Shown here one piece after another: positions 8,286 to 24,026 of a stretch of 64,000 bases of DNA (the first letter of the stretch is position 1; each line of letters begins with the position of its first letter). Location of the stretch: NCBI GenBank assembly GCA_017530365.1, contig JAFXMK010000036.1, positions 1-64,000 on the forward strand, read 5' to 3'. A program made the translations under genes and the position numbers. Below the pieces are notes generated by a model that was not told where the DNA came from, did no database searches, and saw nothing but the letters and a program-made list of their open reading frames with translations. This stretch comes from Bacteroidales bacterium. GTDB taxonomy: Bacteria > Bacteroidota > Bacteroidia > Bacteroidales > F082.

Positions 8286-8312
8286 CCCGATTCAAAAAAT
8301 TTCGTACCTTTG
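8282..8312 (+). promoter_or_regulatory. promoter of arcA
   Basis: TTG (8282-8284) and TACCTTTG (8305-8312) are separated by 20 bp, a standard Bacteroidota promoter. The -33 element overlaps the stop codon of the preceding gene. The predicted transcript start (about 8317) excludes an in-frame ATG at 8310 and supports the start at 8337. Confidence 0.8.
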
Positions 8313-8336
8313 CACCCAAATTTTAAAACTTTTTTT

Positions 8337-9586
8337 ATGGATTCTGACCGAGTAAAAGTATGCGTCAACTCTGAAATAGGCAAGCTAGAACACGTGTTGG
8401 TGCATACCCCGGGTGCCGAACTGGAAAACATGACTCCAGAAACGGCTCATCATTATTTGTATAGCGACATCCTTAACCTTCAAGTCGCACAAAAAGAACA
8501 CAGTTATTTCAAAGGAGTGCTTCAAAAGGTGGCCAAGGTCCATGAGATCAGCGACCTCTTGACCGACATTCTGCATAACGACACTGTCAAAAACAATCTT
8601 GTTGAAAAGATCTGCAAGGCCGAGAACGTGGTTTATCTGTCCGACTACCTGAAGGCGATGGATGCCGAGAGCCTCTCCAAAGCCCTCATCGAAGGCGTCC
8701 ACCTGAAGGACATCTCCGTGATAGACGAGAACTACTTCTCGCTGCTGCCTCTGCCCAACCTGTTTTTCATGAGAGACGCGTCGTTCACCATGTTCGACAA
8801 CCTGATGATCAGCAATATGGCCACCAAGGTACGCGCCCGCGAGACGATGATTTTGGAGACCATCTACAAATGCCATCCGTTATTTGACGGCGAAGTCATC
8901 AACCCAGCGATGAAATACAGCGCCACCGAACCTGGCATCATGGAAGGCGGCGACATCCATATTGTCCGCGACGACATCGTGCTGAGTGGCATGAGCGCCC
9001 GCACCAACATGCACGGCATCCAAGCCCTCGTAGAGCACCTAAAGACCAAGCCAGGTGTCAAGCACCTCATCTTCCAAGAGTTGCCCCTGACACCTGAATC
9101 GTTCATCCATCTCGACATGGTGTTTACCATGCTTGACGTCAACAGATGCATGGCTTACGAGCCTGTGATCATGAGCAGCCAATACAAGACCTTCCATATC
9201 ACCATCGACGGACAAAAAGCTGTCGGCAAGGAAGAGCCCAACCTGGTGGTCGCCCTGAATGGCCTCGGAGTTCCTGTGGAGCCCATCTTCTGTGGGGGTG
9301 GAGGCGACAGCTTCTTCCCCGCCCGCGAACAGTGGCATAGCGGCACCAACTTCTTCTGCTTCGCCCCTGGCAAGTTCCTCGGCTACGCACGCAACACCCA
9401 CACCATCCAAGCCATTAACGATGCTGGTTTCGAGGTGCTTAAAGCCGCCGACGTGGTCAACGGAAAAGTCAACATCAACAGCTACAAGAAATGCGTCGTG
9501 ACCTTCGAGGGCAACGAGCTCTCACGTGGTGGCGGCGGCGCCCGATGCATGACGATGCCTGTGCAACGACAAGCAGTCGATTGGTA

Positions 9587-9587
<1 letters not shown>
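8337..9587 (+). CDS. arcA: arginine deiminase
   Basis: A 416-aa arginine deiminase converting L-arginine to citrulline and ammonia. Family motifs are intact: NLFFMRDASF, EGGDIHIV, and the C-terminal RGGGGARCMTMP, whose cysteine is the catalytic nucleophile. The start MDSDRVKVCVNSEIGKLEHVLVHTPG is the usual N-terminus. The ornithine carbamoyltransferase and carbamate kinase genes of the classic pathway are not adjacent, so they must be elsewhere if the pathway is complete. It has its own promoter. Its stop codon directly abuts a heptamer repeat tract before the convergent beta-galactosidase gene. Confidence 0.95.
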
Positions 9588-13956
<4,369 letters not shown>

Positions 13957-13975
13957 ATTTTTCGGTTTTAAAGGG

Positions 13976-14004
13976 CAAATTTAAGGATTATTTTCGTATT
14001 TTTG
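13976..14004. promoter_or_regulatory. divergent -7 elements between thioesterase and membrane-protein genes
   Basis: TAAATTTG on the minus strand (13976-13983) and TATTTTTG on the plus strand (13997-14004) are 13 bp apart and drive the two divergent genes. No convincing -33 elements were seen. Confidence 0.6.
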
Positions 14005-14023
14005 TACGATTAAAGCTATCGAT

Positions 14024-16776
<2,753 letters not shown>

Positions 16777-16784
16777 TTTTTCAA

Positions 16785-16808
16785 GAATTTGAGAATTTGA
16801 GAAATTAA
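16785..16808. repeat. 8-bp tandem repeat GAATTTGA
   Basis: Two perfect GAATTTGA units and one degenerate unit (GAAATTAA) fill the gap between the convergent ligA and patB genes. No hairpin terminator was found there. Confidence 0.65.
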
Positions 16809-16820
16809 TTGAAATTCTTT

Positions 16821-17984
16821 TTATATAAAAGCATTCATCAACCTCTTCATCGCCTCCTCAACCGTCGCCCTGGGACAAGCCAAGTTAATCCTGAAGAATC
16901 CACTGCCGTCTTGCCCGAAATCGGATCCACGGTTGAAACCTAGCTGTGCTTCCCGCGTCATCTTGCGCCATAACTCATCCTCAGAAAGTCCGTAACCATT
17001 GAAGTCAAGCCACATCATATAGGTGGCCTGCGGCTTGAAGAACTTCACCTTGGGTAGGTTTGCCGTAATAAAATCCGATACATAGTCGATGTTGCCTTGC
17101 ACATACGCCAACAACTGGTCGAGCCAATCATCACCTTGCTCCATACATGTTTGCGTGGCAACCTTGCCGAAAATATTGCCAAGATGGGCCTCCAAGGCCT
17201 CCACATAGTGAACATAGACATCGCGCAACTCCTTGTTGGGTACGATGGCAGTAGAAGTGGCCAAACCCGCCAAGTTGAAGGTCTTGCTGGCCGCATGGAA
17301 CACGATGCAATGGTCAGAAGCTTCTCGACTCAAGGTGGCGTATGGCGTATGTTTGTATCCAGGCAGCACCAGATCGCAATGGATCTCATCGGAGATCACC
17401 AACACATCGTTTCGCAGACAGATCTCGCTCACTCGCTGCAGCTCCTCACGTGTCCAGCAACGACCTACAGGATTATGGGGATTGCATAGAATCAGCATCT
17501 TGGCGGTCTTGGCTTGCTCCTCCAAAAGATCGAAATCCATCTCATAGCCCTTCTCCCCTATCTTCAGACGATTATAAACCAGCTTCCTACCGTGTTCTGT
17601 GACAGCATGATGAAATGGCGGATACACAGGCGACTGGATAATGACATCGTCACCTTCCTTGGTAAACGCAAGCACCGACATGTTGAAACCGCAAACTACC
17701 CCTGGCACGAACGACATCCATTCCGTGGGCACTTCCCACTGATGACGTCTTTTCAGCCATCCTTGGATGGCCTCGAAATAGGGCCTGTCCTTGAAATGAT
17801 AGCCATAAACAGGATGCTCTGCCCTTCGAATCACAGCTTCGCGCGCAAAGTCTGGCGTCTCGAAATCCATGTCAGCCACCCACATCGGCAGCACATCGGG
17901 ATTGCCAAACACCACATCCCTTAGATCGTATTTCACACAGTTCGTATTTGCTCTCGGAATAAGCTTGTCAAAATCGTATTTCAT
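16821..17984 (-). CDS. PatB/MalY-type PLP-dependent C-S lyase / aminotransferase
   Basis: A 387-aa fold-type I PLP enzyme of the MalY/PatB group, which usually cleaves cystathionine or cysteine conjugates. The start DFDKLIPRANTNCVKYDLR, the WVADMDFETP segment, LCNPHNPVGRCWT and ISDEIHCDLVLPG (PLP-binding Asp) are family hallmarks. The Schiff-base lysine is in HAASKTFNLAGL. The C-terminal FGQDGSGFFRINLACPR completes the domain. It is monocistronic and convergent with ligA. The exact substrate (cystathionine versus another beta-thio amino acid) is not determined by sequence. Confidence 0.92.
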   Translation of the reverse strand: MKYDFDKLIPRANTNCVKYDLRDVVFGNPDVLPMWVADMDFETPDFAREAVIRRAEHPVYGYHFKDRPYFEAIQGWLKRRHQWEVPTEWMSFVPGVVCGFNMSVLAFTKEGDDVIIQSPVYPPFHHAVTEHGRKLVYNRLKIGEKGYEMDFDLLEEQAKTAKMLILCNPHNPVGRCWTREELQRVSEICLRNDVLVISDEIHCDLVLPGYKHTPYATLSREASDHCIVFHAASKTFNLAGLATSTAIVPNKELRDVYVHYVEALEAHLGNIFGKVATQTCMEQGDDWLDQLLAYVQGNIDYVSDFITANLPKVKFFKPQATYMMWLDFNGYGLSEDELWRKMTREAQLGFNRGSDFGQDGSGFFRINLACPRATVEEAMKRLMNAFI

Positions 17985-18090
17985 ACCTTTTCATATTAGA
18001 TTTTTGCAAAGTTCCGAATTCTTTGCCATCTATTTTTAAAAAAAATATTAAAATTTCTTTATTAAAACGTTAAAAGTTATTTGTTTTTTC

Positions 18091-18098
18091 TATCTTTG
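18091..18098 (+). promoter_or_regulatory. -7 element of the RRM-protein gene
   Basis: TATCTTTG matches the Bacteroidota -7 consensus about 23 bp before the ATG at 18121. No well-spaced -33 TTTG was identified. Confidence 0.6.
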
Positions 18099-18120
18099 CA
18101 TCAATTATAAAGAGTATTTC

Positions 18121-18420
18121 ATGAAAATATTTGTAGCCAAGCTAGCCTTTAGGACCAATGCAGACGACCTTCGTGCCTATTTCGAACAGTTCGGGCAGGT
18201 GGACGATTGCAAAGTGATCATGGACCACGAAACCGGTCGTTCAAAGTGTTATGGCTTTGTCGAAATGCCCAACGAAGCGGAGGCCTACAAGGCCATTGTA
18301 GAGACGGATGATATGGATTTTCAAGGCAGTGTCTTGCAGGTTAAAAAGTCGCGCCCTCAGAACGAAAAATCCGGCCATGCCAAGACTGGAGGAAGCCAAA
18401 AGCGCAATTTTTTAGCTTAA
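18121..18420 (+). CDS. RRM-domain RNA-binding protein
   Basis: A 99-aa protein formed by one RNA recognition motif. RNP2 is KIFVAKLAF at residues 2-10 and RNP1 is KCYGFVEM near residue 40. A basic, flexible tail (KKSRPQNEKSGHAKTGG) follows. Small RRM proteins of this type are common in Bacteroidales, where they have been proposed to act as global RNA-binding regulators in the absence of Hfq. It has its own -7 element and ends just before a tRNA promoter. Confidence 0.93.
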   Translation: MKIFVAKLAFRTNADDLRAYFEQFGQVDDCKVIMDHETGRSKCYGFVEMPNEAEAYKAIVETDDMDFQGSVLQVKKSRPQNEKSGHAKTGGSQKRNFLA

Positions 18421-18424
18421 AACC

Positions 18425-18454
18425 TTGACAACTCGGAAAAAATTCGTATTTTTG
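18425..18454 (+). promoter_or_regulatory. promoter of tRNA-Arg
   Basis: TTG (18425-18427, in TTGACA) and TATTTTTG (18447-18454) are 19 bp apart. The predicted start lies about ten bases before the mature tRNA end. Confidence 0.8.
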
Positions 18455-18470
18455 CACTCGCAATTCAGAT

Positions 18471-18544
18471 GGTCTGGTAGCTCAGCTGGATAGAGCAACA
18501 GCCTTCTAAGCTGTGGGTCTTGGGTTCGAATCCCAACCGGATCA
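18471..18544 (+). tRNA. tRNA-Arg (anticodon UCU)
   Basis: A 74-nt cloverleaf without an encoded CCA. The acceptor stem GGTCTGG pairs with CCGGATC (two G-U pairs), the D stem is GCTC/GAGC, the anticodon stem ACAGC/GCTGT with loop CTTCTAA (anticodon TCT), and the T stem TTGGG/CCCAA with loop TTCGAAT. It reads AGA and, by wobble, AGG. It is followed at once by a strong terminator, so it is a single-gene unit. Confidence 0.95.
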
Positions 18545-18551
18545 CGATAAC

Positions 18552-18587
18552 AAAAAGAACTCAGTCTTTTCAGGCTGAGTTCTTTTT
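18552..18587 (+). terminator. rho-independent terminator after tRNA-Arg
   Basis: A 13-bp stem (AAAAAGAACTCAG pairing with CTGAGTTCTTTTT) with a 10-nt loop is followed by T residues. Because the stem begins with A residues it could also act for the convergent minus-strand gene ending at 18614. Confidence 0.9.
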
Positions 18588-18613
18588 TTGTCAACATTTA
18601 GGAACACTAAACC

Positions 18614-19315
18614 TTACTTCAGGCCTCCCCACTTGCCTTGTATGTTCTTGCACTGCACATAGCATGACGGACAGTTGAACACCTTGTAAAGTCCGTTGCT
18701 GGTCTCAAGAATCTCCACCTGACGTTGTTCCGTATCCCAGCCTTTGGCCAAGATATAGACATAATACACGGTGCCGTTCATACTGCCCTGCGGCCTGTTG
18801 GCAGATGAGCACATCTCCACCGTGTAAGGCTCTGTCGGGGTGTAGGCATTGCTGGCTTGTGCGCCTTTAAGCAAAGCGGCAGCCATATAACGCTGGATGT
18901 AAGGATCGTTGGCAGGTCCGTATTGCGACGGGACCAGCTTAGTCTTCAGAATGCGAAGAATACCGCTCACCGTGGTGGAGCTGTTGCACAACAAGTTGAA
19001 GCAACGTTCACCGACAGAGGCATCACGGGCATATAGCTCAATAGCCATGGGAATCATGGCAGCTGTGCCTTGGATCGACTTCCCCAAAAGTCCATTATAG
19101 ACAGCCTCGAATTCCTCATAGTCCGAAGGAATGTTAGAGAAGGTGACCCACGCCGTCGGAGTCTTGCGAGGACCATAATAGTTGTTGTCGGCTTCCGTGA
19201 ACATCTCGCCTTTCACTTCGTATGTGTGCGAGCCGTAGGTCATGCTGTTTTGCGCACTGGCGGCACCGACGGTAGTCGTAGCCACGATAGCAAGAATCAA
19301 TGTCTTTTTGTTCAT
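18614..19315 (-). CDS. uncharacterised secreted protein
   Basis: A 233-aa protein with a signal peptide (MNKKTLILAIVATTTVGAASAQ). The mature region starts SMTYGSHTYEVKGEMFTEAD and contains FEAVYNGLLGKSIQGTAAMIPMAIELYARD, resembling an uncharacterised Bacteroidota/Firmicutes domain (possibly the DUF6935 type) that I cannot confirm. Six cysteines are spread over the mature protein, three of them near the end (CPSCYVQC), suggesting disulfides or metal binding. No enzyme motif was recognised. It faces the tRNA terminator and is probably monocistronic. Confidence 0.8.
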   Translation of the reverse strand: MNKKTLILAIVATTTVGAASAQNSMTYGSHTYEVKGEMFTEADNNYYGPRKTPTAWVTFSNIPSDYEEFEAVYNGLLGKSIQGTAAMIPMAIELYARDASVGERCFNLLCNSSTTVSGILRILKTKLVPSQYGPANDPYIQRYMAAALLKGAQASNAYTPTEPYTVEMCSSANRPQGSMNGTVYYVYILAKGWDTEQRQVEILETSNGLYKVFNCPSCYVQCKNIQGKWGGLK

Positions 19316-19408
19316 AATAAATTGTTTTATTTGTGATTACTGACACTCTATTTTGATGCAATGATAATGATTTTTCTCGAATAAAATGAAATAAACCTGC
19401 TTTTTTGT

Positions 19409-19416
19409 TATATTTG
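19409..19416 (+). promoter_or_regulatory. -7 element of the CVYGPP lipoprotein - psuK operon
   Basis: TATATTTG matches the Bacteroidota -7 box 21 bp before the lipoprotein ATG at 19438. The predicted start (about 19421) excludes an upstream in-frame ATG at 19405. Confidence 0.65.
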
Positions 19417-19437
19417 CAGTTGATAAAACAACATAAC

Positions 19438-19635
19438 ATGAAAAGAATCCCGCGAAAGATATGGATTTGGATCCTTTCAGGAATGGCACTGCTCTTTGGC
19501 AGTTCCTGCCAATTCTTTCAAGTGCATCCACCTTGCGTGTACGGACCTCCCAAGGTATATGGACCGCCTCCGCCAATGGAATCCGACACGATTCCAACCA
19601 GTAATCCAGATAGCATAACGCCCGACTCACTCTAA
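19438..19635 (+). CDS. small lipoprotein with CVYGPP motif (possible radical-SAM substrate)
   Basis: A 65-aa protein: signal sequence RKIWIWILSGMALLFGSSC with a lipobox cysteine, then a short mature part with PPCVYGPPKVYGPPPP and a Ser/Pro/Asp-rich tail. Its N-terminus and the CVYGPP motif closely resemble the lipoprotein at 38107-38691, which sits directly before a radical SAM/SPASM enzyme. Bacteroidales have a described 'rSAM/lipoprotein system' in which short lipoproteins with a YGxP motif accompany a radical SAM enzyme; this protein fits that pattern, although its own neighbours are psuK and psuG. A role as modified lipoprotein is inference. Confidence 0.72.
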   Translation: MKRIPRKIWIWILSGMALLFGSSCQFFQVHPPCVYGPPKVYGPPPPMESDTIPTSNPDSITPDSL

Positions 19636-19649
19636 AACACATTTGTAGC

Positions 19650-20510
19650 ATGAAAACATGTGTCATCGGCGGAGCGAATGTTGACATCACCGCCACAACC
19701 TTAAAGTCGTTTGTGCCAAACGACTCAAATCCTGGTACTGTGCGTCTCTCCTCAGGTGGTGTGGCGCGTAACATCGCCCACAATCTCGCACTGATGGGCA
19801 ATGAGATAGTATTCTTGACTTTCTTTGCAGGCGATACCTTTGGATGGTTTACGGCCGACAGCTGCCGTAAAGCCAACATCGACATCAGCCTGTGCGATAC
19901 AGCGCCACTCGGCAGCCGTTCCATCTTTCTCAGCATCAACAACGAGGATGGCGAGCTGATTGGCGGTGTGTCGGACATGGTCACTGCCGACAGCATCACG
20001 CCAGTATGGCTAGCTTCGAAACTGTCGAAGATCGAAAACGTCGATGTGTTTGTTGCCGACGCCAACCTCTCTGTGGAGTCGCTGGCCTATCTGATCGATC
20101 TCGTTGACGAGCCTTTATACATCGACGCCGTGTCAGGCGCCAAGGCTCCCAAGATCAAGAAAGCCATGGCACTGTCCAAGAGGAAACGAGTGTTTACCGT
20201 GAAGTGCAACCAAATGGAATACGAGTGTCTGAAGGACGTCAAAGGCATCACCAGACTGTATGTGAGCCGGGGCGATGACGGCCTTGATGTCATCGAAAAC
20301 GGAAAACTCACCCACTTCCCCTCCCTGCCTTGCAAGGTGGAGAATGCCACAGGAGCCGGCGACGCCTTGATGGCTGGCATCGTCCATGCCGGACCCAACG
20401 CCAGCATCGAAGAAGCCGCTTCAATAGGCCTTAAATGTGCCAAAATCACCTGCGAGTGTCCCGATACGGTAAACAAACAACTGAAACAGCTTTATGAACA
20501 ACTATCTTGA
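19650..20510 (+). CDS. psuK: PfkB-family sugar kinase, probable pseudouridine kinase
   Basis: A 286-aa ribokinase-like kinase. The N-terminal CVIGGANVDITAT and GGVARNIAHNLALMG segments bind the nucleoside, and the C-terminal NATGAGDALMAG carries the catalytic Asp and anion hole. The specific role, phosphorylation of pseudouridine to pseudouridine 5'-phosphate, is inferred from the overlapping downstream psuG, whose product uses that phosphate. The overlap with psuG is 17 bp. It lies 14 bp after the small CVYGPP lipoprotein gene and is probably in the same transcript. Confidence 0.9.
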   Translation: MKTCVIGGANVDITATTLKSFVPNDSNPGTVRLSSGGVARNIAHNLALMGNEIVFLTFFAGDTFGWFTADSCRKANIDISLCDTAPLGSRSIFLSINNEDGELIGGVSDMVTADSITPVWLASKLSKIENVDVFVADANLSVESLAYLIDLVDEPLYIDAVSGAKAPKIKKAMALSKRKRVFTVKCNQMEYECLKDVKGITRLYVSRGDDGLDVIENGKLTHFPSLPCKVENATGAGDALMAGIVHAGPNASIEEAASIGLKCAKITCECPDTVNKQLKQLYEQLS

Positions 20511-21399
20511 CATCTCGCCCGAAGTGGCTGCCGCCCAACGCGACGGCAAACCTATCGTGGCACTCGAATCTACCATCATCTCACACGGCATGCCTTATCC
20601 ACAGAATGTGGAGACAGCCTTGCGCGTAGAACAGACCATCCGTGAAGGCGGCGCCGTCCCAGCCACCATCGCCGTGATAGGCGGTCGTTTGAAAGCTGGG
20701 CTTACCACACAAGGCATCGAGTATCTTGGCCGTAAAGGCACTGGGATAACAAAAGCCTCGCGACGCGACCTGCCTGTACTCGTGGCACGCGGCGAAGATG
20801 GCGCCACCACCGTCGCCACCACAATGATCATCGCCGCCTTGGCAGGCATCAAGGTGTTCGCCACGGGAGGCGTCGGAGGCGTGCATCGGGGCGCCGAAAC
20901 CACCATGGACATCTCCGCCGACCTCGAAGAGCTAGCCCGCACCCCCGTCATGGTCGTCTGCGCCGGCGCCAAGTCCATCCTTGACCTCGGCCTCACCCTT
21001 GAATACCTCGAGACCAAAGGCGTCCCCGTTATCGGATACGGCACCGACGAACTGCCAGCCTTCTATACCCGCACCAGCGGCTTCAAAGTGGACTACCGTC
21101 TGGACACCCCCGAAGAACTCGCTGCTGCCTTCCGCGCCAAACAAGAGATGGGCCTCGGAGGCGGCATGCTCGTCACCAACCCCATCCCTGAAGAATATTC
21201 CATGGACGCCGACCGTATCAACGCCGCCATCGACGAAGCCGTCGCCGACGCCAAAAGGTTAGGTATCCGTGGCAAAGAAACCACCCCCTATCTGCTCGCA
21301 CGTATCAAAGACATCACCGGAGGCGACAGCCTGGCTGCCAACATAGAGTTGGTCCTGAACAACGCACGCCTTGCCGCCAAAGTGGCCGCCTGCCTATGA
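20494..21399 (+). CDS. psuG: pseudouridine-5'-phosphate glycosidase
   Basis: A 301-aa PsuG, which cleaves pseudouridine 5'-phosphate to uracil and ribose 5-phosphate. Typical motifs include PIVALESTIISHGMPYPQN, FATGGVGGVHRGAETTMDIS and VCAGAKSILDLGLTLEYLET, all well conserved in the family. Length is normal. It starts within psuK and ends in an ATGA overlap with the outer-membrane receptor gene, so the three genes are translationally chained. Together they form an RNA-derived nucleoside salvage unit. Confidence 0.95.
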   Translation: MNNYLDISPEVAAAQRDGKPIVALESTIISHGMPYPQNVETALRVEQTIREGGAVPATIAVIGGRLKAGLTTQGIEYLGRKGTGITKASRRDLPVLVARGEDGATTVATTMIIAALAGIKVFATGGVGGVHRGAETTMDISADLEELARTPVMVVCAGAKSILDLGLTLEYLETKGVPVIGYGTDELPAFYTRTSGFKVDYRLDTPEELAAAFRAKQEMGLGGGMLVTNPIPEEYSMDADRINAAIDEAVADAKRLGIRGKETTPYLLARIKDITGGDSLAANIELVLNNARLAAKVAACL

Positions 21400-23522
21400 A
21401 GCGACTGCTATTCCTTCTTCTGCTCCTGTCAACGCTCTCCTGTACAATGACGGCGCAAACACCCGACACCTTGCCGGGCACCACACCCCTCTTTGTCAAC
21501 GAAGGCGAGACGCTCATATACCACATCGGGCACGACAAGGATGCACGACAAGGAACCGTATCCGACGCCTTGCAAAACGTACCGGGCGTCAAAGTTGATA
21601 CGGAAGGCAAGATCAGCCTACGCGGCGTCAACGAGGTGGAGCTGTTTATCAACGGCAGGCCTTCACGCTTCGACGAGGAAAGCCTGAAAAACTATCTCCA
21701 ACAAGTCAAGGCTTCTTCCATCGAACGCATCGAGGTGATGACCAACCCGTCAGCACAATATACCTCCGCCATCAACACGGGCGTCATCAACATCGTCACC
21801 AATGAGGTTTCTCACACCGAGCGGCATCTTAGCATGGGTTTGCAATTCAACACAAGGCCAAACATCTCGCCTTGGGTGTCCTACATCAGCAACGGCGACA
21901 AATGGTCCTTCAATGTCAACATCAAAGGTGGTTTCTCCAGCACAAAGACTCATTCAGAAGGTTATAGCTATTCTTTCGTGGATCATCTGGAAAATGGCAT
22001 CCCTATTGGACTTGACACTGCCAACTGCACCCGTTATCACAGCAACGACACGTCGCTGTTTTACAATGCGGAAGTCTTCCTAAAGGCGGAATACCGTCCC
22101 GACAAGGACAACGACCTAATGGCTTATTTCAACATCACCCCGAGCCGACAAAAGTCCAACACGGAAAAGAACACCTATCGCAAAGAGTTCATCGACAACA
22201 TCGGAGAATACGAATACGATGTCCACAACATAAACGACCAGCCTTTTTCAGATGGCTCCTTGGGGATGGAATGGCAGCACCGTTTCAACAAGCCAGGACA
22301 GACGTTGGGCGTTCAACTGAGTTCCAGCTTCGACTATGGGAAAGGCATCACAAAAGAGAAACGCTATTTCGCAACACATCCCGAGATGAACCGCGACATC
22401 GTCATCACCAACGACTTCGTGGATATCGGCTACGACTCCAAGGTGGAATACATCCATCCATACCGCCATGGCGAGGTCTATGTGAATCTCACCGGCCATC
22501 TGAAGCCCGACAACAACATCGGCATCTACGACACCTTGGGCATCGACGGCTATGTTACCGACACCTACCGTTCTGAGAACCGCCGATTCAGCACCCATCA
22601 GCTGGCGGGTACGGTCATGGTGCTGCATCGGATCGGCGACGCCATTACCATCAAGCCAGGCATCAGCTGGGAGAATAGCTGGATCAAATCGCATTACCTC
22701 GATGCGCCCGAACACGACGCCTTGTTGCACTTTGCCTACTGGAGGCCGTCATTGCACATCTCCTACCGCACCCCCTCGATGCACAACTTCAGCTTCAGCT
22801 ATACCCGTAAGACACAATTCCCATGGGTACGCTATTTTACCAGCAAGAAAGTCTATGAAGAAGAGTCATTCTCCGTAGGCAATCCCGACCTGAAACCCAC
22901 CTTGATCGACGTCTTTGAGCTGTCGTGGGCCAAATACTCCGAACGTCTGGGATCGGTGAATGTCAAGGGCTATTTCAACAACTCCATCAACGCCATCAAC
23001 ATGGTGAGCGATGCCGCCTACGATGAACTTTGGGGACGCGTGGTACCTTTCAGCAAGCCGGTCAACCTGAACCAGTATTACGAAGCTGGAGGTGAATTCA
23101 ACATCACCTACCGCCCCAGCGCCACCTTCAATGTGCGCCTGGAAGCCAATGTCTTCGATTCACATATCGAGACTTATTACGACAAGACCCAGGACAGCCT
23201 GATCAGTAGCGACATGTTCGCCTACGTACTGCGCCTTGGCACTTGGGCCAAGTTGTGGAACAAGCTGGAGATCCATGCCACCGCCTATTACAGCTCTCCA
23301 ACCCAGACCCTCTTCGCCATCAATCAAACGGCCTACGGCATCGACTGCGGGCTCCGTGCCGACTTTTTCAACAACCGTTTCTCCCTGCTCCTTAACGCCT
23401 TCGACATCTTTAACTGGAACAAAGAAGACAATTACACCTATAATCCTTATTATATTTCATATAAGTCCAACAAGGCCAACAGCCGTTATGTCAGCCTGGA
23501 ATTAATCTATAAATTATTATAA
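21396..23522 (+). CDS. TonB-receptor-like outer-membrane beta-barrel protein
   Basis: A 708-aa protein with a short signal sequence and a plug domain (DALQNVPGVKVDTEGKISL, then ERIEVMTNPSAQYTS) followed by a large beta-barrel of the 'outer membrane beta-barrel family' type. It lacks the N-terminal carboxypeptidase-regulatory domain found in its paralogue at 31904-34534, with which it shares the plug sequence pattern. The start overlaps the psuG stop (ATGA), strongly suggesting co-translation. Uptake of a nucleoside or its breakdown products is a reasonable but untested inference. No SusD partner is present. Confidence 0.88.
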   Translation: MKRLLFLLLLLSTLSCTMTAQTPDTLPGTTPLFVNEGETLIYHIGHDKDARQGTVSDALQNVPGVKVDTEGKISLRGVNEVELFINGRPSRFDEESLKNYLQQVKASSIERIEVMTNPSAQYTSAINTGVINIVTNEVSHTERHLSMGLQFNTRPNISPWVSYISNGDKWSFNVNIKGGFSSTKTHSEGYSYSFVDHLENGIPIGLDTANCTRYHSNDTSLFYNAEVFLKAEYRPDKDNDLMAYFNITPSRQKSNTEKNTYRKEFIDNIGEYEYDVHNINDQPFSDGSLGMEWQHRFNKPGQTLGVQLSSSFDYGKGITKEKRYFATHPEMNRDIVITNDFVDIGYDSKVEYIHPYRHGEVYVNLTGHLKPDNNIGIYDTLGIDGYVTDTYRSENRRFSTHQLAGTVMVLHRIGDAITIKPGISWENSWIKSHYLDAPEHDALLHFAYWRPSLHISYRTPSMHNFSFSYTRKTQFPWVRYFTSKKVYEEESFSVGNPDLKPTLIDVFELSWAKYSERLGSVNVKGYFNNSINAINMVSDAAYDELWGRVVPFSKPVNLNQYYEAGGEFNITYRPSATFNVRLEANVFDSHIETYYDKTQDSLISSDMFAYVLRLGTWAKLWNKLEIHATAYYSSPTQTLFAINQTAYGIDCGLRADFFNNRFSLLLNAFDIFNWNKEDNYTYNPYYISYKSNKANSRYVSLELIYKLL

Positions 23523-23528
23523 AGTTTT

Positions 23529-23930
23529 ATGAACAACTACCAACATGAAGTAAAATACTACGAATGCGACCGCATGGGCGTGACGCATCACTCCAATTAC
23601 ATCCGTTTTATGGAAGAAGCCCGCGTTGACTGGCTCGACCAGCTCGGCTTCGGTTTCGACAAGATCGAAGCGGAAAACGTCTTCTCTCCTGTCATCTCCG
23701 TTACTTGTGAATACAAACGCCCCACCACTTTTAAGGACGTCATCGACATCGAAGTGAACATCGGCAAGATCACAGAGATGAAGTTTGATTTCGTCTATAC
23801 CATGCGTGTCGATGGCAAGGTGGTCTGCACGGCACAAAGTTCGCACTGTTTCATCGAAAGCAACCGCCCCGTGGCCATTTCAAAACGCCTGCCAGAGCTT
23901 TTCAAAGCACTAGAGAACTATGTCAAATAG
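23529..23930 (+). CDS. acyl-CoA thioesterase, YbgC/FadM type
   Basis: A 133-aa hot-dog thioesterase. The motif YYECDRMGVTHHSNYIRFMEEARVD carries the family aspartate and the conserved HHxNY segment. It is 6 bp downstream of the outer-membrane receptor and probably co-transcribed with it. It is clearly distinct from the other thioesterase at 13552-13956, which has the DLDPYNHVNN version of the motif. Substrate unknown; short- to long-chain acyl-CoA are all used in this family. Confidence 0.88.
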   Translation: MNNYQHEVKYYECDRMGVTHHSNYIRFMEEARVDWLDQLGFGFDKIEAENVFSPVISVTCEYKRPTTFKDVIDIEVNIGKITEMKFDFVYTMRVDGKVVCTAQSSHCFIESNRPVAISKRLPELFKALENYVK

Positions 23931-23946
23931 TCCGAAAAAGAACGAT

Positions 23947-23980
23947 TTTGACTTTATTTTCAAAAAAAGACTTATTTTTG
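23947..23980 (+). promoter_or_regulatory. promoter of the outer-membrane barrel gene
   Basis: TTTG (23947-23950) and TATTTTTG (23973-23980) are separated by 22 bp. The predicted start lies about 42 bp before the ATG at 24027. Confidence 0.75.
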
Positions 23981-24026
23981 CACGCTTTTTGACAAGATGA
24001 ACAAGTCCAACTAAATCAAATAAGTT

